Shown here: in pieces, positions 26,151-36,026 of the stretch
Layout: every line of letters begins with the position of its first letter
How positions within the stretch are numbered: position 1 is the stretch's first letter
Assembly (NCBI GenBank): GCA_944390015.1
Contig: CALXOL010000005.1
Coordinates: 1 to 64,000, forward strand
Direction: 5' to 3'
From: an uncultured Spirochaetaceae bacterium
Lineage (GTDB): Bacteria; Spirochaetota; Spirochaetia; Sphaerochaetales; Sphaerochaetaceae
Length of the DNA: 64,000 nucleotides
Program-made: the position numbers and the translations under genes
Notes under the pieces: model-generated
Database searches by the model: none
Seen by the model: the letters and a program-made list of their open reading frames with translations, nothing else
Told to the model about the DNA's origin: nothing

Positions 26151-27020
26151 TTATAAAGTCGCAAGGAACCATGTTATCGTTGCGGCTGTCGTCTCTTCAA
26201 GAGCTGATGTATCGCCAGAGAAGACATTGAACGTGTGATCACAGTTCTCAACCCAGTAGATAGGTGCGTTTGGAGAGCTTACTAGGGCCTTCTGTATCTC
26301 AAGTGCAGTCTCTGGAACAACTGAGGTATCATCAGTTCCCTGTATGATGAGATAAGGAACCTCAACGTTAGCAGCCTCTTTATGATAGTCGATTCCCATT
26401 GCGCACTCATAATATGCAGGTGACTGTTTAAGCGGTTCTCTCCAGTCATAAACAACCTCGTAATAGCCGTTTTCAAGAGCAATCTGGTACTCAGCACTCT
26501 CATCTTTCTGCTCGAAAGCGCCTGCCCATGTGAGAGCAGATTTAAACACGTCATTCCTTGCAGCTGTAAGGAGGGTAAGACGGCCTCCCTGGCTCCATCC
26601 CATGATACCGACTCTCTCAATATCCACTGCCTCCACGCCCTTGAGATATTCATAGCAGCATATGGCATCTGCTATTCCCTTGTCGTAGGTGAAGTCGATG
26701 TAATCCTCTGTTGAGTCTCCGTTTCCGATATAGTCATAGCGGATTGTAGCGATTCCAGCCTTAGCCATCTCTGGGGCAGTGTAATCGTAGGCATTTCCAG
26801 CCTCATGACGGGTTGATCCGTTTCCATGCAGCATCACTACCGCAGGAAATGTCTCACCTTCGGCCCCTTGAGGAACTGTAAGGGTCGCAGGAATCTGATG
26901 GTCTCCTGCATCAATCATGATATCCTGCTCCGTATAGGCATATACATACTCCGATGCGAACAGGGACATGCCAGTAGAGAGGATAAGCAGAGCTAAAAGA
27001 GCAACTAATACTTTTTTCAT
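26151..27020 (-). CDS. Secreted alpha/beta hydrolase (dienelactone hydrolase/peptidase S9-like)
   Basis: This 289-aa protein starts with a signal peptide (MKKVLVALLALLILSTGMSL, then FASEY). The alpha/beta-hydrolase core shows the oxyanion region VVMLHGNGSTRHEAG, nucleophile elbow GWSQGG, a downstream acid region in IIQGTDDTSVVP and the catalytic His in CDHTFNVF. It is probably a periplasmic or lipid-exposed esterase; its substrate is unknown. GAGGAG precedes ATG 27020 and TATAAT lies just upstream of that. It is 60 bp downstream of the esterase gene on the same strand. Confidence 0.85.
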   Translation of the reverse strand: MKKVLVALLALLILSTGMSLFASEYVYAYTEQDIMIDAGDHQIPATLTVPQGAEGETFPAVVMLHGNGSTRHEAGNAYDYTAPEMAKAGIATIRYDYIGNGDSTEDYIDFTYDKGIADAICCYEYLKGVEAVDIERVGIMGWSQGGRLTLLTAARNDVFKSALTWAGAFEQKDESAEYQIALENGYYEVVYDWREPLKQSPAYYECAMGIDYHKEAANVEVPYLIIQGTDDTSVVPETALEIQKALVSSPNAPIYWVENCDHTFNVFSGDTSALEETTAATITWFLATL

Positions 27021-27082
27021 TTTTCACTCCTCGTATTATTATACTCTTATTATTTTTACTACATAAAATTAGTCAACAAAAA

Positions 27083-27751
27083 TCAATCAAGCAGCCAGCT
27101 AAGCGCATTAGCAAGTCTCCCAGATGCGTTCTTATAATGATTTCCTTTATTGAGAGTAAAAACTGTTTTCACCCCGCTTTTTCTAAAGTGCTCTTCAACT
27201 TGCCTTGTAATATCCTCTGTTTTTCTCAGATACGGATTCGTTGTATTGCTCTCCTTGTCCCCTATGGAGAAATAGACCTTCTTGACACCAGGGCTGAAAT
27301 CATGGGACAGGGCAAACTCCTTAAAACCTGGAAACCATAGTGAAGAGGAGACGGATGCAGAGAGCTGAAAACAATCACACTTATAGAGTGAATAAAGGGC
27401 GAAGAGGCCGGCAAGAGAATAACCTGCGATTATGCGTTCTCCCACTTTCCCAATTCTTTTTTCCACATCGGGTATGATTGCAGATGTAAGGATGCCAAGA
27501 TAATCATCGGCACCACCAATGAAAGGCATGGCGTTAGAGGCTATGGCATCATGGCTCCATGGCACCATATCCCTCGTCCAGTCCAGATTTCCGATAGCCA
27601 CAAGGGAAAACGGACGCATTGTAATACTTGAAAGCCGTCCATACACATCTTTTGCTTCAGAAGAGACGGTGTTCAGGTATATCACAGGGGCTGGCTGCTC
27701 CTTAGCCTTGAACAGGCTTATTTTCTTTCCACCAGATTCAAAACAGATCAT
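27083..27751 (-). CDS. Putative esterase (esterase D/IroE-like alpha/beta hydrolase)
   Basis: This 222-aa protein matches the putative-esterase family (PF00756 type): a WTRDMVPW segment, a nucleophile elbow in AGYSLAGLFALYS and a late His in NKGNHYKNA. It lacks a signal peptide. Members include siderophore esterases and S-formylglutathione hydrolases; specificity cannot be read here. It starts 2 bp after the stop of the UvrA-like gene, indicating co-transcription. Confidence 0.8.
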   Translation of the reverse strand: MICFESGGKKISLFKAKEQPAPVIYLNTVSSEAKDVYGRLSSITMRPFSLVAIGNLDWTRDMVPWSHDAIASNAMPFIGGADDYLGILTSAIIPDVEKRIGKVGERIIAGYSLAGLFALYSLYKCDCFQLSASVSSSLWFPGFKEFALSHDFSPGVKKVYFSIGDKESNTTNPYLRKTEDITRQVEEHFRKSGVKTVFTLNKGNHYKNASGRLANALSWLLD

Positions 27752-27753
27752 GA

Positions 27754-30228
27754 TCAGATATATCTTCCCGTTATGCTTTCCTTGGTATTGCTGATCATCT
27801 CAGAGCTTCCAGTTGCGACAATCATACCACCCTCTGTGCCTCCACCGGGGCCCATGTCTATTATATAATCCGCATTTCTTATGACATCAAGATCATGCTC
27901 TATGACAATAACAGTCGCTCCTGCGTCTATAAGGGTCTGGAATACAGTTAAAAGGCTTTGTACATCAAGGGGATGTAGACCTATCGTAGGTTCATCGAAA
28001 ACAAAAACGGAATCACTCTGCCTCCTACCCATCTCGCTGGCAAGCTTCAACCGTTGCGCCTCTCCCCCTGAAAGACTCGGGGTCTCCTCTCCCAAGGTAA
28101 GATAACCGAGTCCGAGATCCTGAAGTGTCTTAAGCCTCTGATGAATAAGTTTTCTATCCTTCAGCCAGTCAATAGCGGTATTCACATCCATTGCCATAAA
28201 TTCGGAAATGGAGAATGAAGAGCCGCCACAATCCAGTTTCACATCATCTGCGGCTTTTGAGTATCTTGAACCATGACACTCAGGACAAGGGATATCGACA
28301 TCGGGCAGGAATTGAACATCAAGACTTATCTCACCAGTTCCATCACAGACTGGGCATCGCAGTTTTCCTGTATTGTAAGAGAAATCTCCAGCCTTCAACC
28401 CCCTCTCCTTAGCCCCGGAGATTCGGGCAAAAACCTTTCTCAGCTCATCATGAACTGCGGCATATGTCGCAACCGTGGAGCGTACGTTTATGCCAATCGG
28501 AGTTGCATCAATGAGTTTTACCTGCCTTATACCATCTGCACTTATCGATTTCACATGCCCAGGAAGCTTGGAGTTCTCACAAAACGCCTTCAAAGCAGGA
28601 ACAAGGCTTTCCAGGATAAGGGTTGTTTTTCCAGATCCGGAGACCCCTGTTACGACGGTAAGTCTTCCCTTTGGGAACTTGACTTCCAATGGCTTGACGG
28701 TATGTATCGCATCGGTTGAAAGCACTATCTCGCCATAATCAAAAAGAGAGCCATAGTCACACCTTGTTCTCACTTCAACCTTAGCTCTTCCAGATAGGAA
28801 CGGTCCGATACGGGAGATGTCATTCTTCTTAATATCATCAACAGATCCTTCCGCTATGACATAGCCCCCAGATGCCCCTGCATCCGGCCCCATCTCAACT
28901 ATCCAGTCCGCCTCAGAGAGAATCTGAGTATCATGATCAACGAGAATGACGGAGTTTCCATCATCCACCAGGTCATGCATCACCCCTTTAAGCCCATCTA
29001 TATTTGAAGGATGAAGGCCGATTGAAGGTTCATCAAGAACATACAGCACACCGGTCGTGCGATTCCTTACGGCACGGGCAAGCTGCATTCTCTGCCTTTC
29101 TCCCGTTGAAAGCGTGGAAGACGCCCTATCCAATGATAGATAACCAAGCCCGAGGTCAATTAATCTTTTCGCCGTTGACAGAAAAGAAGAACAGATACTC
29201 TCAGCCATGGGACGCATCTCTTCTTTCAAGGAGAAAGGAACGAGACTGACCCATTCAATAAGGTCACTAAGCGTCATTGCACACGCCTCATCCAAGGAAA
29301 TTCCCCTGACTAAAGGGGCTCTTGCCTTTTCTGAGAGACGAGAGCCATGACACGATGGACAGACTTCCTCCTTCAAGAATTTCTCCACCCTCTTCATCCC
29401 CTGTTCATCCTTAACTTTCTTAAGAGCGTTCTCCACCGTATATACTGCATTGAAATATGTAAAATCGAGCTCTCCCGCCTGATTGGAACTCTTCGCCTTA
29501 TAGAAAATATGTTTCTTCTCAGCCGGGCCATCAAAGACTATCCATCGCTCGTTATCCGTCAGTTCAGAAAAAGGCACGTCCGTTCTTACCCCCATGGCAC
29601 GACAGACATCAACCATAAGAGACCACATTAAGGAGTTCCAAGGTGCAACAGCCCCCTCTTCTATGCTAAGGCTCTCATCTGGTACGAGCTTGCTCCTGTC
29701 AACAGTGCGGACAATCCCCGTACCATCGCATTCGGGGCATGCCCCCTCACTATTAAAGGCAAGGGACTCCGCAGCTGGGGGCTCAAAGACCGCACCACAT
29801 ATAGGGCATGTCAGAGACTTTCCTAAAGCGACATCCAATGTCGGTTCATGATAGTGACCGTTCGGACATCGATGAGAGGCAAGGCGTGAAAAGAGCAGTC
29901 GAAGGGAATTAAGAAGCTCACTTCCAGTACCGAAAGTACTCCTTATTCCAGGTACTCCGGGACGCTGGCGTAGAGCTAAGGCAGCTGGAATATAAAGCAC
30001 ATCGTCAACAATTGCCTTCTCAGCCTGACTCATCCTTCTGCGCGTATATGTTGAGAGTGCGTCAAGATATCTTCTTGATCCCTCTGAATAAAGTACTCCC
30101 AATGCAAGAGATGATTTTCCAGATCCAGAGACTCCCGCAATTCCAACAATCTTATTTAGTGGGATATCGACATCTATGTTTTTCAAATTGTGAACTCTAG
30201 CGCCACGAACAAGGATTTTATCTGCCAT
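27754..30228 (-). CDS. Short UvrA-like ABC ATPase (UvrA2 type)
   Basis: This 824-aa protein has two ABC modules of UvrA architecture: Walker A GVSGSGKSSL and GVSGSGKTTL, signatures LSTGERQRMQ and LSGGEAQRLK, Walker B YVLDEPSIGLHP and VFDEPTIGLHP. Zinc modules are CPICG...CPECDGTG and CPVCDGTG...CPECHGSR. It is about 120 residues shorter than canonical UvrA, consistent with a UvrA2-type paralogue lacking much of the UvrB-binding region; these are linked to drug or DNA-damage resistance. The real start is ATG 30228 (MADKILVRGA), with TATAAT 7 nt upstream and no Shine-Dalgarno sequence; the frame extends to 30384 without homology. Confidence 0.9.
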   Translation of the reverse strand: MADKILVRGARVHNLKNIDVDIPLNKIVGIAGVSGSGKSSLALGVLYSEGSRRYLDALSTYTRRRMSQAEKAIVDDVLYIPAALALRQRPGVPGIRSTFGTGSELLNSLRLLFSRLASHRCPNGHYHEPTLDVALGKSLTCPICGAVFEPPAAESLAFNSEGACPECDGTGIVRTVDRSKLVPDESLSIEEGAVAPWNSLMWSLMVDVCRAMGVRTDVPFSELTDNERWIVFDGPAEKKHIFYKAKSSNQAGELDFTYFNAVYTVENALKKVKDEQGMKRVEKFLKEEVCPSCHGSRLSEKARAPLVRGISLDEACAMTLSDLIEWVSLVPFSLKEEMRPMAESICSSFLSTAKRLIDLGLGYLSLDRASSTLSTGERQRMQLARAVRNRTTGVLYVLDEPSIGLHPSNIDGLKGVMHDLVDDGNSVILVDHDTQILSEADWIVEMGPDAGASGGYVIAEGSVDDIKKNDISRIGPFLSGRAKVEVRTRCDYGSLFDYGEIVLSTDAIHTVKPLEVKFPKGRLTVVTGVSGSGKTTLILESLVPALKAFCENSKLPGHVKSISADGIRQVKLIDATPIGINVRSTVATYAAVHDELRKVFARISGAKERGLKAGDFSYNTGKLRCPVCDGTGEISLDVQFLPDVDIPCPECHGSRYSKAADDVKLDCGGSSFSISEFMAMDVNTAIDWLKDRKLIHQRLKTLQDLGLGYLTLGEETPSLSGGEAQRLKLASEMGRRQSDSVFVFDEPTIGLHPLDVQSLLTVFQTLIDAGATVIVIEHDLDVIRNADYIIDMGPGGGTEGGMIVATGSSEMISNTKESITGRYI

Positions 30229-30235
30229 AGGGAAA

Positions 30236-30241
30236 ATTATA
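30236..30241 (-). promoter_or_regulatory. -10 element of the UvrA-like gene (leaderless)
   Basis: A perfect TATAAT on the minus strand ends 7 nt before ATG 30228. No convincing -35 or Shine-Dalgarno sequence. Confidence 0.55.
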
Positions 30242-30468
30242 TTCCAAAGAAAAGAGAGCGAGAAGTATCGCTTTCCATCGAAATGCAATAGCAAGCAAAG
30301 GTTAATACTGATGGCGAACGAAAAAACTATTTCCCATGAGGAATCTTCTGTCACAAGCGGCAAAGCAAGCGGCAACGATGACACTCTGCCTAATCAAATT
30401 ATTTTCTTGACTTTACCCTCCTCTCAGTTAGCATGGTATTTATAGTATTTTTCTATGAGGGAGGAATC

Positions 30469-31950
30469 ATGTTTAAAAATATACCTGAGGTAAAACTTGG
30501 AATAATTGCGGTAAGCAGGGACTGCTTCGTTATTTCAATTTCTGAAAATAGAAGGAAGAAGATTGCAGAGGAATGCAGGAACATCGGGGTTTCAATCTAT
30601 GAGGCACCTACCGTAGTTGAAACGGAAAAGGATGCTCTTAAAGCTGTTGCTGAAATTAAAAGTGCTGGATGCAATTCTCTCGTCGTATTCTTAGGCAATT
30701 TCGGACCAGAGACACCTGAGACAATTATAGCGCAGCATTTTGATGGCCCTGTCATGTTTATCGCTGCAGCAGAGGAAAGAGGAGACAACCTCTTAAACGG
30801 CAGAGGGGACGCATATTGCGGAATGCTCAACTGCTCTTACAATCTTAATTTAAGGAAAATAAAAGCATACATACCTGATTACCCCGTAGCAGATGCGGCA
30901 GAATGCGCTAAGATGATAAAGGACTTCATCCCTATTGCCAGGGGGATTTTAGGAATAAAAGGGCTTAAAATCATCACATTTGGTCCACGCCCTCAGGATT
31001 TCTTCGCATGCAACGCCCCTATAAAGGCATTATATGATTTAGGGGTTGAAATAGAAGAGAACAGCGAGCTCGATCTTCTTGTTTCCTACCGCCAGCATAA
31101 AGGGGATGAGAGGATAAGAGATGTTGTTTCCGATATGGAGAGGGAGCTTGGGAAGGGAAACAATTATCCTGACCTGCTTGAAAGGATGGCACAGTTTGAA
31201 CTTACGCTTCTGGACTGGGCAGAAAACCATAAAGGAGCAAGGGAATATGTGGTATTCGCAGATAAGTGCTGGCCTGCTTTCCCCGAAGAATTCGGTTTCG
31301 AGCCGTGCTATGTGAACAGCCGTCTTGCATCCCGTGGAATTCCTGTCGCATGCGAGGTAGATATCTACGGGGCATTCTCGGAATATATCGGAACATGCAT
31401 CTCAGGAGAACCAGTAACGCTTCTCGATATCAACAACACAGTGCCAAGAGACATGTTTGAAAAGAGCATCAAAGAAAAATACGACTATACCATCCAGGAT
31501 ACGTTCATGGGCTTCCATTGCGGTAACACACCGCTTTGCTGCCTAAGCGAAGGTGCAGTCAAATACCAGATGATTCAGAACCGTCTTCTTGAGAATGGAA
31601 ACACCCCTGACTTCACGAGAGGAACTCTTGAAGGGGATATAAAGCCGGGAGAAATTACATTCTTCCGTATCCACTCGAATGCAGATACTTCCATCCAAGC
31701 TTACATCTGCCATGGAGAAGTTCTCCCTGTTGCAACCAAGTCTTTTGGAGGAATCGGAGTCTTTGCAATTCCAGAGATGGGCAGATTCTATCGCCATGTA
31801 CTAATTGGAAAGCACTACCCTCACCATGGAGCAGTTGCTTTCTCACATATAGGGAAACCTCTTTTTTCCGTCCTCTCATATTTCGGCATCACGGACATAT
31901 CATTCAATCAGCCTAAGGGCATGCTCTATAAGAGCGAGTGTCCGTTCTAA
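30469..31950 (+). CDS. L-fucose/L-arabinose isomerase-family protein
   Basis: This 493-aa protein has the fold of L-fucose isomerase-like enzymes: N-terminal Rossmann-like domains with VVFLGNFGPETPETIIA and GPRPQDFFACNAPIKALYDL, and a C-terminal beta-barrel with DTFMGFHCGNTPLC and EGDIKPGEITFFRIHS. Likely metal ligands are the acidic residue in ACEVDIYGAF and the His of GFHCGN. It should interconvert an aldose and a ketose in the cytoplasm; the product would be phosphorylated by the kinase encoded 12 bp downstream. ATG 30469 follows GGGAGGAATC; the frame upstream to 30433 is not needed. Confidence 0.85.
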   Translation: MFKNIPEVKLGIIAVSRDCFVISISENRRKKIAEECRNIGVSIYEAPTVVETEKDALKAVAEIKSAGCNSLVVFLGNFGPETPETIIAQHFDGPVMFIAAAEERGDNLLNGRGDAYCGMLNCSYNLNLRKIKAYIPDYPVADAAECAKMIKDFIPIARGILGIKGLKIITFGPRPQDFFACNAPIKALYDLGVEIEENSELDLLVSYRQHKGDERIRDVVSDMERELGKGNNYPDLLERMAQFELTLLDWAENHKGAREYVVFADKCWPAFPEEFGFEPCYVNSRLASRGIPVACEVDIYGAFSEYIGTCISGEPVTLLDINNTVPRDMFEKSIKEKYDYTIQDTFMGFHCGNTPLCCLSEGAVKYQMIQNRLLENGNTPDFTRGTLEGDIKPGEITFFRIHSNADTSIQAYICHGEVLPVATKSFGGIGVFAIPEMGRFYRHVLIGKHYPHHGAVAFSHIGKPLFSVLSYFGITDISFNQPKGMLYKSECPF

Positions 31951-31962
31951 AGAGAGGCTTTC

Positions 31963-33432
31963 ATGATTGTAGCAGGAATAGATGCAGGAACACAAAGCAT
32001 AAAAGTACTGGTCTATGATTCAGAAAAGCATGAAATCATGGCTCTATCATCATCCCCTCTTCCCATTATCGAGGAGGAGGGAGGCATCAGGGAGCAGAAA
32101 GCTTCATGGTGGATTGACGCTTTAAGAAAATCCTTTTGGGAGATAAGAGGGGAAATAAGGGAGAAAATAGAAGTCATTGCAGTCTCTGGACAGCAGCATG
32201 GCTTTGTCCCCTTCTCCCTTGATAAGGGTGTGTTATGCAACGTAAAGCTCTGGTGCGATACATCTACCGCCAAGCAATGCATTGAAATTGAAGATAAAGC
32301 GGGAGGAAGGGAGAAGCTGGCAAAAAGGCTCGGCAATCCAATTCTTCCCGGCTATACGGCAAGTAAGATTCTTTGGCTGTATAAGAAGCATCGGGAGCTC
32401 TATGATGAGATGGACTACGTACTCCTTCCTCATGATTATCTCAACTGGTATCTTACCGGAGAGATAACCATGGAAAGAGGAGATGCATCGGGAACAGGGG
32501 TCATGAATATATTCTCATCAAACTGGGATGATGAGGCACTAGCCCTGATTGCCCCTGATCTGATTGAAAAGATGCCAAAAATCTCTCAAAAGCCGGGAAT
32601 TATCGGGAATATAAGGAAAAGCACTGCAAAAGAGCTCGGACTCAGCCAATCCTGCCTCGCCTCTTCCGGTGGTGGTGATAACATGATGAGTGCCATAGGA
32701 ACGGGAAGCGTCTCAGATGGTATTCTGACCATGAGTCTTGGAACATCGGGTACGCTCTTTGCATCATCTTCAAAGGCTTTCTATGACGAGAAACACCGTC
32801 TTGCCTCCTTCTGCTCTTCAACCGGCACATATCTACCCCTGTTATGTACCATGAATTGTACGGTAGCCACTGAAACGATACGTAGGCTTTTTGCTATCGA
32901 AGTAAGAGATATAGATAAGATTGCTTCAAACTCATTGCCAGGATCAGAAGGGATTATGTTACTTCCATTCTTCAACGGCGAAAGAGTTCCAGACTATCCG
33001 CATGGAGAAGGTGTACTCTTTGGAATGAGGCAATCCAATGTGAAAAAAGAGAACATAATGAGAGCCGCAATGGAAGGAGTGACATATGAATTCCTGCTCG
33101 GACTTGATGCCTTCAGGGAAAACGGAATTGCGGTAAAGGAACTCATTCTCACAGGAGGTGGGGCGAAGAGCAGACTTTGGAGGAAGATCGTCTCCGATAT
33201 GACGCTCTGCCCTGTAAAAGTGCCTAAAACATCAGAGTCCGCGGCTTTCGGTGCAGCACTTCATGGACTATGGTGTATAGAAGGTGGTAAAATCGAAGAG
33301 CTTGTTAAAAGCCATGTGAAATACGATGATGAGAAGGCCGTTAGCCCGGATGCTAAAGATAATGAGATATATAAGGCGGGATATATCAGGTGGCTTGAGT
33401 ATTCAAAAACGCTCTCCCCTATTTTCAGTTGA
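31963..33432 (+). CDS. xylB: FGGY-family kinase, xylulokinase-like
   Basis: This 489-aa FGGY carbohydrate kinase has the N-terminal phosphate-binding motif GIDAGTQSIKVLVYD, the substrate region SGQQHGFVPFS, the central GDASGTGVMN, SLGTSGTLFAS, and the C-terminal ATP-binding ILTGGGAKSRLWRKIVSDM. Xylulokinases share these features, notably GQQHG, so D-xylulose or a related ketose is the most likely substrate. It lies between the isomerase and a peptidase gene in one operon. Weak Shine-Dalgarno sequence AGAGAGG upstream of ATG 31963. Confidence 0.85.
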   Translation: MIVAGIDAGTQSIKVLVYDSEKHEIMALSSSPLPIIEEEGGIREQKASWWIDALRKSFWEIRGEIREKIEVIAVSGQQHGFVPFSLDKGVLCNVKLWCDTSTAKQCIEIEDKAGGREKLAKRLGNPILPGYTASKILWLYKKHRELYDEMDYVLLPHDYLNWYLTGEITMERGDASGTGVMNIFSSNWDDEALALIAPDLIEKMPKISQKPGIIGNIRKSTAKELGLSQSCLASSGGGDNMMSAIGTGSVSDGILTMSLGTSGTLFASSSKAFYDEKHRLASFCSSTGTYLPLLCTMNCTVATETIRRLFAIEVRDIDKIASNSLPGSEGIMLLPFFNGERVPDYPHGEGVLFGMRQSNVKKENIMRAAMEGVTYEFLLGLDAFRENGIAVKELILTGGGAKSRLWRKIVSDMTLCPVKVPKTSESAAFGAALHGLWCIEGGKIEELVKSHVKYDDEKAVSPDAKDNEIYKAGYIRWLEYSKTLSPIFS

Positions 33433-33443
33433 AAGAGGAAATA

Positions 33444-34568
33444 ATGTTAAAAACTGGTGAATTCTCATCCATTTATTTTGAAAAAGCAATTTCATTATTA
33501 AGAGATGTATGCCCGATTCCATCTCCTTCCCTAAATGAGAAAAAGAGGGTCGAATTCATTTTAAGTTATTTAAGATCAGAGGGCATAACATCTGCATTTG
33601 AAGACGATGCTAATAATGTCATCATCCCCTATAACGATACAGGAGATAATGAACTTGATGTGTTTGCCGCACACATAGATGTAGTATTTCCTGACACCTC
33701 CCCTCTTCCTTTTAAAGAGGAAGGAGACTTCATACACTCTCCTGGATGCGGGGATGATACGGCATCATTCGTAGCAATATTGATGTACGCTATTCATTTT
33801 CTCAAGAAAGAGCCGAAAACAGAAAGGGGAATACTCTTTGTATGCAATGCCTCAGAAGAGGGACTTGGGAACCTGAAAGGCACAAGAAAGCTCTTCGATA
33901 CATATGGAAAGAGAATCAGGAGCTTTACGACGTTTGATGAATGTCTGGGTGCAGGAATCGTGAATACTGCTGTCGGTAGTGAGAGATACCTGATTAAGGT
34001 AAAAACGGAAGGTGGGCACTCGTTCAAGGATTTCGGAAAGAGAAATGCAATCGCTATTCTATCTGAAATCATAACAAGACTTTATAAGCAGAATGTTCCT
34101 CAAATGGGAAAGACCACTTACAATGTTGGGACAATATCAGGGGGAACAAGTGTCAATACAATCGCAGAATATGCAGAGTGCACCTATGAATTCAGAGCCA
34201 CAAGCAGAAAAGATCTTGAAGAAATGCACTCATCATTTGAAAGCATAATCAACTCATTCTCTTCAGAGAATGATGCCTCAATCAGCTATGAGAACATCGG
34301 TATAAGGCCATGCGGGAATGAAGTGGATATCTCATGGATGGAAGATATCGCGGAAAGTCTCATGAAAGACTATGGCCTCAGTACAGAGAGACGGGCTTCC
34401 AGTACGGATGCCAACATCCCTCTATCCCTTGGTATTCCCGCCATTTGCATCGGAATTGTAGAAATGCACGGCCAGCATACGAGAGAAGAATACATGAGAA
34501 TCTCAAATTATAAAACTGGACTGGATCTGGGGTACGATTATATTAAAAGGATTACCGGCTCAAAATGA
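33444..34568 (+). CDS. M20-family metallopeptidase (PepT-like)
   Basis: This 374-aa cytosolic di-zinc peptidase has the conserved metal motif AAHIDVVFPD (His and Asp), GCGDDTASFVAILM (bridging Asp), NASEEGLGNLKG (catalytic Glu pair) and a C-terminal HGQHTREEYM with the last His ligand. Between them is the dimerisation lid (about residues 180-290). It resembles tripeptidase T/M20 peptidases, though carnosinase-like or deacetylase roles are possible. It begins 11 bp after the kinase stop with GAGGAAAT before ATG 33444; a TTG at 33429 is less likely. Its presence in a sugar operon suggests substrates such as glycoconjugate peptides, but this is speculation. Confidence 0.85.
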   Translation: MLKTGEFSSIYFEKAISLLRDVCPIPSPSLNEKKRVEFILSYLRSEGITSAFEDDANNVIIPYNDTGDNELDVFAAHIDVVFPDTSPLPFKEEGDFIHSPGCGDDTASFVAILMYAIHFLKKEPKTERGILFVCNASEEGLGNLKGTRKLFDTYGKRIRSFTTFDECLGAGIVNTAVGSERYLIKVKTEGGHSFKDFGKRNAIAILSEIITRLYKQNVPQMGKTTYNVGTISGGTSVNTIAEYAECTYEFRATSRKDLEEMHSSFESIINSFSSENDASISYENIGIRPCGNEVDISWMEDIAESLMKDYGLSTERRASSTDANIPLSLGIPAICIGIVEMHGQHTREEYMRISNYKTGLDLGYDYIKRITGSK

Positions 34569-34571
34569 TTA

Positions 34572-35927
34572 TCATTTGATCATATTTGCTCTTTCCGTCA
34601 TCTCTCTTAAATAGCGGCGATAGCATACATAGTGAGCAATAGCGGTAGCACTCCATGATATCGGATAGCTTAAAAAGAGCATTTCTATCGTCATTACAGC
34701 TCTAAAAGCGGTATAGACCCAGATTACGCGGAAGATACACACGCCAAGTAGTGTGATTATCGTAGGAGCAAGCCCTTTTCCAAGCCCCCTCTGTACTCCT
34801 GCATAAACCTCCATCACACCACATAGTCCATAAGGCAGCATTGCGACAAGATTTCGAGACATCGCATAACCGATTGCATCTGAATCTATGAAGAATGGGA
34901 GCATGGGATAGCCTATAAGGTAGACAAAAGTACCGAGCAGAGTACCGGTTACAAATGTAAAGGCAAGAGAAAGATGTACGATTTTAGAAACATTGGAAAG
35001 CTTTCCAGCACCTACGTTCTGCCCTGTGAAACTTATCACGGCCTGCATTATCGAATTTGTAGCGGCATATATGAAGTTCTCCATCGTAGTTGAAACGGAA
35101 CAACCTGCGACAGCAGCAGAACCGAATATGTTGATTGCACTCTGTATCTGCATGTTAGAAAAAGAGAATGCCATGTTATTCAGCCCTGTAGGCACCCCTA
35201 TGACAAGGATGCGTTTAAAAATCTTAATATCTATTGCCAGGTTTCGTAAAACAAGACGGGTCTCATCATCTGTTCGCAAAAGATAGGAAACAGATAGGAC
35301 GGCTGCGAAGACCTGGCTTAGAAGTGTTCCTATGGCCACCCCGGCAACCCCGAGATTGAAAACAAGGACGAATCCTGTGCAAAGTATTATATCCACTACC
35401 CCAGAGAGTGTCAGATAGATGAACGGATGCCTTGAATCCCCTTTTGCCCTCATTATCGCCGATGCAAAATTAAATATCAGATTGAATGGAGCACTGAAGA
35501 AATATATTCGCAAATAGAGAGTCGATTCATCTATGATGTCAGAGGGAGTATTGAGAGCCTCCAATGAAAGCCTCCCGAAGGCCTCACCTATGATTACCAC
35601 AACAACGCCGAGAATAAGACTTGATGAGATGGCAGTATGCACGGCTTTTCTCACAACTTCATCGTTCTTCGCCCCTATTGCCTGAGCAGCTACCACATTC
35701 ACACCTACGGCAAGGCCGGCAAATCCATTTATGAAGAGATTTACTATGTAAGTCGTAGCCCCGACTGCGGCAAGGGCTTGGCTTCCAACGAAAAGCCCAA
35801 GTATGAACATATCATCACATGCCATGAAAAGAATCTGAAGCATTGACATGAGGACAAGGGGGATGGTGAATTTGATAATATTGCGCCCAAACGGCTCACT
35901 TGTCATATCCAAAGAAGCACTATGCAT
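34572..35927 (-). CDS. MATE family efflux transporter
   Basis: This 451-aa protein has about 12 transmembrane helices in two MatE repeats, with IKFTIPLVLMSMLQILFMAC at the start, VNVVAAQAIGAKNDEVVRKA in the first half and SFTGQNVGAGKLSNVSKIV in the second. It belongs to the DinF/NorM-like MATE group and is only distantly related to the MATE protein at 23564. Convergent with the M20 gene (3 bp apart). The start region has AGG shortly before ATG 35927; an internal Met at codon 8 is an alternative start. Confidence 0.9.
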   Translation of the reverse strand: MHSASLDMTSEPFGRNIIKFTIPLVLMSMLQILFMACDDMFILGLFVGSQALAAVGATTYIVNLFINGFAGLAVGVNVVAAQAIGAKNDEVVRKAVHTAISSSLILGVVVVIIGEAFGRLSLEALNTPSDIIDESTLYLRIYFFSAPFNLIFNFASAIMRAKGDSRHPFIYLTLSGVVDIILCTGFVLVFNLGVAGVAIGTLLSQVFAAVLSVSYLLRTDDETRLVLRNLAIDIKIFKRILVIGVPTGLNNMAFSFSNMQIQSAINIFGSAAVAGCSVSTTMENFIYAATNSIMQAVISFTGQNVGAGKLSNVSKIVHLSLAFTFVTGTLLGTFVYLIGYPMLPFFIDSDAIGYAMSRNLVAMLPYGLCGVMEVYAGVQRGLGKGLAPTIITLLGVCIFRVIWVYTAFRAVMTIEMLFLSYPISWSATAIAHYVCYRRYLREMTERANMIK

Positions 35928-36026
35928 AACTTACCTATAAGAAAATCAGGCTTATAATATCCATCTTACCCTTCTGTTGCAATAATAGGGAATCGGCTAT
36001 TATAGTCAAAAGAAAGGGATGAAATT

